Below are positions 7,354 through 11,253 of a stretch of 11,253 nucleotides of DNA, piece after piece (position 1 is the first letter of the stretch; every line of letters begins with the position of its first letter). Source of the stretch: an uncultured Lachnospiraceae bacterium (lineage in GTDB: Bacteria; Bacillota; Clostridia; Lachnospirales; Lachnospiraceae); NCBI GenBank assembly GCA_902772565.1, contig CACYBJ010000130.1, positions 1 through 11,253 on the forward strand, in the 5' to 3' direction. A program made the position numbers and the translations under genes. The notes under the pieces were generated by a model. That model ran no database searches. It saw nothing but the letters and a program-made list of their open reading frames with translations, and was not told the DNA's origin.

Positions 7354-7376
7354 TTATATATATTTTATATATATAA
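7354..7376. repeat. AT-only inverted repeat between the divergent genes
   Basis: TTATATATA (7354-7362) is followed, after 5 bases, by its perfect complement TATATATAA (7368-7376). Such a dyad can be a regulator site or an easily melted element, but alternating AT runs make imperfect palindromes common by chance. Confidence 0.4.
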
Positions 7377-7390
7377 AACTTCGAAAATGG

Positions 7391-7420
7391 TGGAAAATTC
7401 CCTGTATTGCGTGGTAAAAT
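7391..7420 (+). promoter_or_regulatory. Candidate extended -10 promoter for the ldhA operon
   Basis: TAAAAT at 7415-7420 is preceded by TG and one base (TGGTAAAAT), the extended -10 form common in Gram-positive bacteria. A partial -35, TGGAAA at 7391-7396 (4 of 6 bases of TTGACA), lies 18 bases upstream. Transcription would begin near 7427 and give a leader of about 45 bases before the ATG at 7471. The call is by eye only. Confidence 0.5.
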
Positions 7421-7470
7421 GTTAGACAGAAGAGTATTTGTTTTTGATTTGTACCGAAAGGCGGTTAATT

Positions 7471-8514
7471 ATGATAAAAGTAGCTTTTTTTGATACCAAA
7501 GACTATGATAAGGCTTCCTTTCTTCCTTACGAAAAAACTGCCGGTCTTGAGTTTAAGTTTTATGAAACAAAACTCACGGAAGACACAGTGGATCTTGCCA
7601 GGGGAAGCGATGCGGTCTGTGTATTTGTAAACGATACGGTAAATGCCGCAGTCATAGACAAACTGGTTGCCATGGGCGTAAAGGTTGTTGCCTTAAGATG
7701 CGCCGGCTATAACAATGTGGATATTAAATATGCCATGAAAAAGATTCATGTCTTCAGAGTTCCCGCTTACTCGCCATATGCGGTGGCTGAACATGCCATG
7801 GCACTGCTTCTGACATCCGTCAGAAGGATTCACAAAGCTTACATCAGAACCAGGGATTTTAATTTTTCTTTAAGCGGTATGACGGGCTTTGACCTTCACG
7901 GCAAAACCGTAGGTGTAGTAGGAACAGGAAAGATCGGAAGAGTATTTATTGACATCTGCCGCGGTTTCGGAATGAAAGTGGTGGCCTACGATCTTTATCC
8001 TGCAGCGGATTCGGGAATCGACTATGTCTCTTTGGATGAACTCTTTAAGGTCAGCGATGTAATTTCGCTTCATTGTCCGTTAAGCGATGAAACCTGGCAT
8101 ATGATCGATTATCCTGCCATTGAAAAGATGAAGGACGGTGTAGTTATTCTAAATACATCAAGAGGCGCATTGATCAATGCCGAGGCACTTCTTGAGGGCA
8201 TCAAATCCAAGAAGATCGGAGCTGCATGTCTGGATGTATACGAAGAAGAAGCCAACATCTTCTTTGAAGACAGGTCGGGACACATTTTAAGAGATGACCT
8301 TTTGTCAAGGCTGATTTCCATGCCGAATGTAATTGTTACTTCGCATCAGGCATTTCTTACGGAAGAGGCTCTTGCCAACATAGCAGCTACCACAGTTGAG
8401 AACATAACCTGTTTCTATCATAACAACGGTAACTGTGACAATGAACTTTGCTACAGATGCGGCAGCGCCCAGATTTGCGAAAAGACGCATCTGAATAATA
8501 ACAGAGTACAATAA
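7471..8514 (+). CDS. ldhA: Fermentative D-lactate dehydrogenase (NAD-dependent), LdhA type
   Basis: This 347-residue cytoplasmic enzyme reduces pyruvate to D-lactate with NADH, regenerating NAD in fermentation. It resembles the E. coli LdhA branch of the D-2-hydroxyacid dehydrogenases through almost its whole length: FVNDTVNAAV at 52-61, ALRCAGYNNVD at 74-84, RVPAYSPYAVAEHA at 96-109, the NAD-binding GTGKIG at 151-156 with D174 favouring NAD, and NTSRGALI at 228-235 with catalytic R231. DVYEEE (255-260) holds the catalytic Glu, and SHQAFLT (291-297) carries catalytic H292. The ATG at 7471 has AAAGGCGG 6 bases before it, whereas the frame is open further upstream (7438) without a ribosome site. 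After NEL, about where E. coli LdhA ends, this protein adds about 21 residues containing Cys. With C322 they form C-x4-C-x2-C-x5-C (322, 327, 330, 336). A related 2-hydroxyacid specificity cannot be excluded. An SDR gene follows 28 bases downstream. Confidence 0.88.
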   Translation: MIKVAFFDTKDYDKASFLPYEKTAGLEFKFYETKLTEDTVDLARGSDAVCVFVNDTVNAAVIDKLVAMGVKVVALRCAGYNNVDIKYAMKKIHVFRVPAYSPYAVAEHAMALLLTSVRRIHKAYIRTRDFNFSLSGMTGFDLHGKTVGVVGTGKIGRVFIDICRGFGMKVVAYDLYPAADSGIDYVSLDELFKVSDVISLHCPLSDETWHMIDYPAIEKMKDGVVILNTSRGALINAEALLEGIKSKKIGAACLDVYEEEANIFFEDRSGHILRDDLLSRLISMPNVIVTSHQAFLTEEALANIAATTVENITCFYHNNGNCDNELCYRCGSAQICEKTHLNNNRVQ

Positions 8515-8542
8515 TCTTTTTGTTTAACATCAGGAGGGGAAT

Positions 8543-9268
8543 ATGGGGAATAAACAAATAGTAATGGTAACCGGTGCCGGAAGGCCCGAAGCTCTGGGAT
8601 TCAATCTTGTTCTCAGATATCTTGAAGGCGGCAACAGAGTAATTGCCACAGTAAGAAAATATTCGCCGAAGCTTGAAGTTTTAAAAGGCATATACGGCGA
8701 CGATCTTATTATTCTCAAAATGGATATCGGTATTACCGATTCGGTGGAAAGAGCCGCACAGGAACTTGCCGAAAAAGTAGACCACATAGACATTCTTATC
8801 AACAATGCCGTGTCTGTGTCTCCGGACTGCGACAAGGGCTTCTTTGATGCCAATCTCGACTACATTGCGGGAACCGTGGATATTACCGCCGTCGGTCCCA
8901 TGAGAGTCATCAAGGCCTTTTACAGTCTTCTGAAAAACAGTAAGGGTACGGCGTTGATCATCAATATATCATCCGAAGCGGGCAGTATAACAAAGAGCGG
9001 AAGAACAGCTCAGATTGAGTACTGCATGGCCAAGGCTGCCCTTAACATGGCAACGGTACTCATTGCCAACACCTTTAAGGGCGATACTTCGGTGAATATA
9101 TTCTGTGTTCATCCGGGCTGGATACGTACCGACGGCAGGTCCGATAATCCTGCGCCTCTTTCATCCTACGAAGCAGCCGGAATTCTTCAGGATTTGTTCG
9201 AAAAGAGAAGAGAGGACTTTACCGGCCACAGGTTTATAACCAACGAGGGTGAAGATTATCCGTATTAA
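8543..9268 (+). CDS. Short-chain dehydrogenase/reductase (SDR family), substrate unknown
   Basis: This 241-residue protein is the size of a classical SDR, an NAD(P)-dependent Rossmann oxidoreductase. Visible marks are a cofactor loop TGAGRPEALG at 10-19, MDIGITD at 60-66 for the adenine pocket, INNA at 86-89, ISSEAGS at 142-148 with likely catalytic S144, Y160 and K164 in YCMAK, and HPGWIRTD at 190-197 after the active site. The cofactor loop departs from TGxxxGxG: Pro and Ala stand where two Gly are usual. Ser to Tyr is 16 residues against about 13 in FabG. The basic residues after strand 2 (R34? absent, R38 present in ATVRKY) hint at NADP but do not decide it. AGGAGGGG ends 3 bases before the ATG. 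The 28-base gap to ldhA suggests one operon and a role linked to redox balance or hydroxy-acid metabolism, which is inference only. Confidence 0.85.
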   Translation: MGNKQIVMVTGAGRPEALGFNLVLRYLEGGNRVIATVRKYSPKLEVLKGIYGDDLIILKMDIGITDSVERAAQELAEKVDHIDILINNAVSVSPDCDKGFFDANLDYIAGTVDITAVGPMRVIKAFYSLLKNSKGTALIINISSEAGSITKSGRTAQIEYCMAKAALNMATVLIANTFKGDTSVNIFCVHPGWIRTDGRSDNPAPLSSYEAAGILQDLFEKRREDFTGHRFITNEGEDYPY

Positions 9269-9386
9269 TATTTCGATGTAAAGATAATATGTCAAAAACT
9301 CTTTGTTTATTTTGTTCATTAATAAAAAAATGTTTTAAATGAGTATTTTTTTGTGGAATTATAACAAATTGTTTTGTATCATATAT

Positions 9387-9402
9387 GTTAGGACATTCTA
9401 AC
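9387..9402 (+). promoter_or_regulatory. Short dyad, possible operator upstream of the PAS-GGDEF gene
   Basis: GTTAG (9387-9391) is mirrored by CTAAC (9398-9402) across 6 bases, about 50 bases before the start codon. The arms are only 5 bp long, so this is a weak candidate protein-binding site or small hairpin in the leader. Confidence 0.25.
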
Positions 9403-9434
9403 CGAAGAGTTTGATATGTGTATACATTTTTTAT

Positions 9435-9443
9435 AAAGGGGGG
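9435..9443 (+). promoter_or_regulatory. Ribosome binding site supporting a TTG start
   Basis: AAAGGGGGG ends 8 bases before TTG at 9452-9454. In this frame a TAA at 9434-9436 closes the way upstream, and the first ATG is codon 15 with no ribosome site near it, so TTG is the best start. Confidence 0.75.
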
Positions 9444-9451
9444 TCCTTGCT

Positions 9452-11227
9452 TTGATAGACAAATCGGGTTTTATTAAAAATGTGGCGGAGGTAATGCTTT
9501 CCGACTATTCCTGCGTTTACTATGTCGATGCTGACACCGATGAATATTATATGTGTTTCGTCGATCCGAATACTCATGAAATCAAGTATGACCAGGAAGG
9601 AAAGGATTTCTTCGGATACCTTCGTAATGAAGTTTCCGCAAAGGTTTTTAAGGAAGATAAAGAAGCCTACGAAAAGGAAATACAGAAGGACATCATTCTG
9701 GAGAAGATCAAGAACGGTGAAACCTTAAATCTTCAGTTCCGTTTCCTTGTTAACGGAGTGGATGTTTACCACGATTTCCGATTCATCAAGGATAAGAATG
9801 AGGACGCCAATACATTTGTCCTCGGAGTAATCAACATCGATGATTACATCCATGAAAAGCAGGATGCCGACCGTGCAAGACATGAGCGCAGGGTTTATAA
9901 CCAGATTGCCGACAGTCTTGCCGGAAAGTTTGATGTTATCTATTACATTAATTCAGAGTCCGGAAAGTATCTCGAGTTCAAGGCCAACAACATTTACGGC
10001 AACCTTGAAATCATTGAAAACGGTCAGGATTTCTATCTTGATGCTGCTGCCAATGCCGACATTATTGTTTTCTCGGCAGACAGGGAAAAAGTAAAGAAAG
10101 CCGTCGAGAAGCATTATATAATATCAAAACTCAATGATTACAAGCGTTACAGCATGGCTTACCGTCTTTTGGTCGATGACAAGATTCAGCACACACGCAT
10201 GACTGTTATGTGGGCCAGCGATAAAAAACACATTATCATTGGTGTTGAAAACATTACCGCGGAAGTTAAGAAGGAGCAGGAACAGAAGGAAGCTCTGGAT
10301 GAAGCCAAGGAACAGGCACTTCGTGATGAACTTACAGGCGTAAGAAACAGAACAGCCTACCAGGAATTTGAAGAGTCCCTTCAGCTTCGCATTGAGAACG
10401 ATGCCACAACAACCTTCGGTATTGTTATCGGAGATCTTAATAATCTCAAACTTATCAATGATTCACTGGGACATAATGCCGGTGATGAATATATCAGACA
10501 GTTCTGCAAACTTCTTTGCGACACCTTCTCACACAGCCCGATTTTCAGAATCGGCGGTGATGAATTTGTTGTAGTTCTTCGTGGACGTGATTACCAGGCC
10601 AAGAACGAGCTCATTGACGGACTTCGTCACAGAATGCTCTACAACAAGGAAACCGGTTCCGGACCTGTTGCAGCTATCGGTATGTCTGTTTTTGATGTAA
10701 CAAGAGATAAGCAGGTTTCTGAAGTATTCGACCGTGCGGATTCCGAAATGTTCTCCAACAAACGCGCTCTTAAGAGAGGCATCGTAATTGAAGAAAAGAA
10801 CGAGGAATCCGAAAAGGAAGTAGTTCACGAAATTCCTGAAATCAGAAAGCAGAGACTGGATTCGTTGTACTATGCATTTTCCGTGATTGCAGAAAACGGT
10901 TTTGCATATATCTGTGATGTTCATTATGATTTCTCACGCTGGTCCGGAGAACTTGTAAAGAAGTTTGAACTTCCGGGCAGATTCATGTATAAGGCAGGAG
11001 ACATTTGGGCAGAGCATCTGCATCCGGATGACAGAATGTCTTTCAAGAAGAGTATTGAAAGCATCTATAACGGTACTGCAAGTGAGCATGATATGTATTA
11101 CAGAGCTCAGCTTCCTGACGGTACCTACGTAAAATGTCTTTGTAGAGAACTTGTAATTCGTAATCAGCTTGGTGAGCCGGAATACTTCGGCGGATTCATC
11201 CGTCTTCTCGGACCGGATGAAGGTTAA
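9452..11227 (+). CDS. Diguanylate cyclase with PAS-like sensors on both sides (PAS-PAS-GGDEF-PAS)
   Basis: This 591-residue protein has no membrane segment and is predicted to make c-di-GMP in the cytoplasm. Two PAS-like modules of similar layout come first (about 15-132 and 155-272). Each opens with an aromatic strand (CVYYVDADTDEY, DVIYYINSESGKY) and closes with a hydrophobic strand before an acidic turn (VLGVINIDDY, IIIGVENITAEV). A charged helix (272-292) leads to the GGDEF domain (about 293-445): DELTGVRNR at 292-300, GDLNNLKLINDSLGH at 327-341 and RIGGDEF at 366-372, so the cyclase looks active. No RxxD I-site precedes the signature. A third, PAS_3-like module ends the protein (about 475-588: ICDVHYDFSRW, EHLHPDDR, DGTYVKCLCRE, EYFGGFIRL). 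A sensor after the GGDEF is less usual, and related proteins may carry a further domain there. Here TAA at 11225-11227 ends the frame. Translation starts at TTG. The ligand is unknown. It could be its own unit or read through from the SDR gene. Confidence 0.87.
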   Translation: MIDKSGFIKNVAEVMLSDYSCVYYVDADTDEYYMCFVDPNTHEIKYDQEGKDFFGYLRNEVSAKVFKEDKEAYEKEIQKDIILEKIKNGETLNLQFRFLVNGVDVYHDFRFIKDKNEDANTFVLGVINIDDYIHEKQDADRARHERRVYNQIADSLAGKFDVIYYINSESGKYLEFKANNIYGNLEIIENGQDFYLDAAANADIIVFSADREKVKKAVEKHYIISKLNDYKRYSMAYRLLVDDKIQHTRMTVMWASDKKHIIIGVENITAEVKKEQEQKEALDEAKEQALRDELTGVRNRTAYQEFEESLQLRIENDATTTFGIVIGDLNNLKLINDSLGHNAGDEYIRQFCKLLCDTFSHSPIFRIGGDEFVVVLRGRDYQAKNELIDGLRHRMLYNKETGSGPVAAIGMSVFDVTRDKQVSEVFDRADSEMFSNKRALKRGIVIEEKNEESEKEVVHEIPEIRKQRLDSLYYAFSVIAENGFAYICDVHYDFSRWSGELVKKFELPGRFMYKAGDIWAEHLHPDDRMSFKKSIESIYNGTASEHDMYYRAQLPDGTYVKCLCRELVIRNQLGEPEYFGGFIRLLGPDEG

Positions 11228-11253
11228 TTGAAATTTATACCGCGAAGCAATGC

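Larger units (their letters stand above)
7237..7470. promoter_or_regulatory. Divergent AT-rich intergenic region between the kinase operon and ldhA
   Basis: These 234 bases must hold the promoters for both directions. On the plus strand a plausible extended -10 promoter for ldhA is listed separately. On the minus strand the best match found is AAGACA (7342-7337) and TAGAAT (7321-7316) with a short 15-base spacer, which is weak. The region also has a T-run at 7341-7347, an AT-only inverted repeat at 7354-7376 and a small hairpin near the cyclase start at 7268-7284. No open frame with a ribosome site was seen. Confidence 0.6.
9269..9451 (+). other. AT-rich gap upstream of the PAS-GGDEF gene
   Basis: This gap of 183 bases has no supported gene. 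An AT-only inverted repeat (AAAAAAAT at 9324-9331 with ATTTTTTT at 9345-9352) is the nearest thing to a terminator for the SDR gene, but it has no GC stem, so read-through is possible. No confident -35/-10 pair was found. A short GTTAG/CTAAC dyad lies at 9387-9402 and the ribosome site of the next gene at 9435-9443. Confidence 0.6.

Noticed and set aside
7237..7470. A c-di-GMP (GEMM) riboswitch or other known riboswitch before the cyclase or ldhA
   Set aside because: No conserved GEMM core or two-stem layout was found on either strand. Only a small single hairpin is present.
7381..7470. A Rex (NADH-sensing) operator upstream of ldhA
   Set aside because: Expected from function, but no TTGTGAA/TTCACAA-like palindrome is present between the candidate promoter and the start codon.
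9324..9352. Intrinsic terminator after the SDR gene
   Set aside because: The inverted repeat consists only of A-T pairs with a 13-base loop, so it would be too unstable to count as a real terminator.

Overview
The window reads as chromosomal DNA of an anaerobic Gram-positive bacterium of the class Clostridia, most likely a gut or rumen member of the Lachnospiraceae. This rests on strong GGAGG-type ribosome sites, moderately AT-rich coding DNA with very AT-rich gaps, a fermentative D-lactate dehydrogenase, and the style of the signalling proteins: 6-TM hybrid histidine kinases, REC-GGDEF proteins with degenerate partner domains, and a DegV domain. No database search was possible, so the family-level placement is inference.

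Layout. Positions 1-106 hold at most the last codons of a plus-strand gene. A strong hairpin terminator at 107-152 follows, shared with the convergent operon on its right. Positions 151-7236 carry a tightly packed three-gene minus-strand operon. In transcription order it holds a REC-GGDEF-pseudoGGDEF-REC protein (7236 to 5476), a membrane hybrid histidine kinase with its own Hpt domain (5459 to 2814), and a second membrane hybrid kinase ending in a complete DegV-like lipid-binding domain (2814 to 151). The last two overlap by one base (TAATG). An AT-rich divergent promoter region (7237-7470) separates this operon from plus-strand genes: D-lactate dehydrogenase (7471-8514), a short-chain dehydrogenase/reductase 28 bases later (8543-9268), and, after a 183-base AT-rich gap, a TTG-started PAS-PAS-GGDEF-PAS protein (9452-11227).

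How the parts may work together (inference). The minus-strand operon holds all parts of a multistep phosphorelay: two HisKA/HATPase cores, two canonical receivers on the kinases, one Hpt, and a diguanylate cyclase carrying two receivers. The simplest reading is that the two membrane kinases feed phosphate through the single Hpt to the receivers of the cyclase, setting c-di-GMP levels. The DegV domain could let a fatty acid or acyl phosphate tune one kinase, though several ligand-site residues are changed. The plus-strand PAS-GGDEF protein is a second c-di-GMP source. No EAL or HD-GYP phosphodiesterase is visible in the window.

The most notable items are the kinase-REC-DegV fusion, the 12-residue acidic/aromatic repeats flanking the Hpt, the tandem GGDEF pair in which the catalytic site is in one copy and an I-site-like motif in the other, and a four-cysteine tail on the lactate dehydrogenase. 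No RNA genes, CRISPR arrays or mobile elements were seen.
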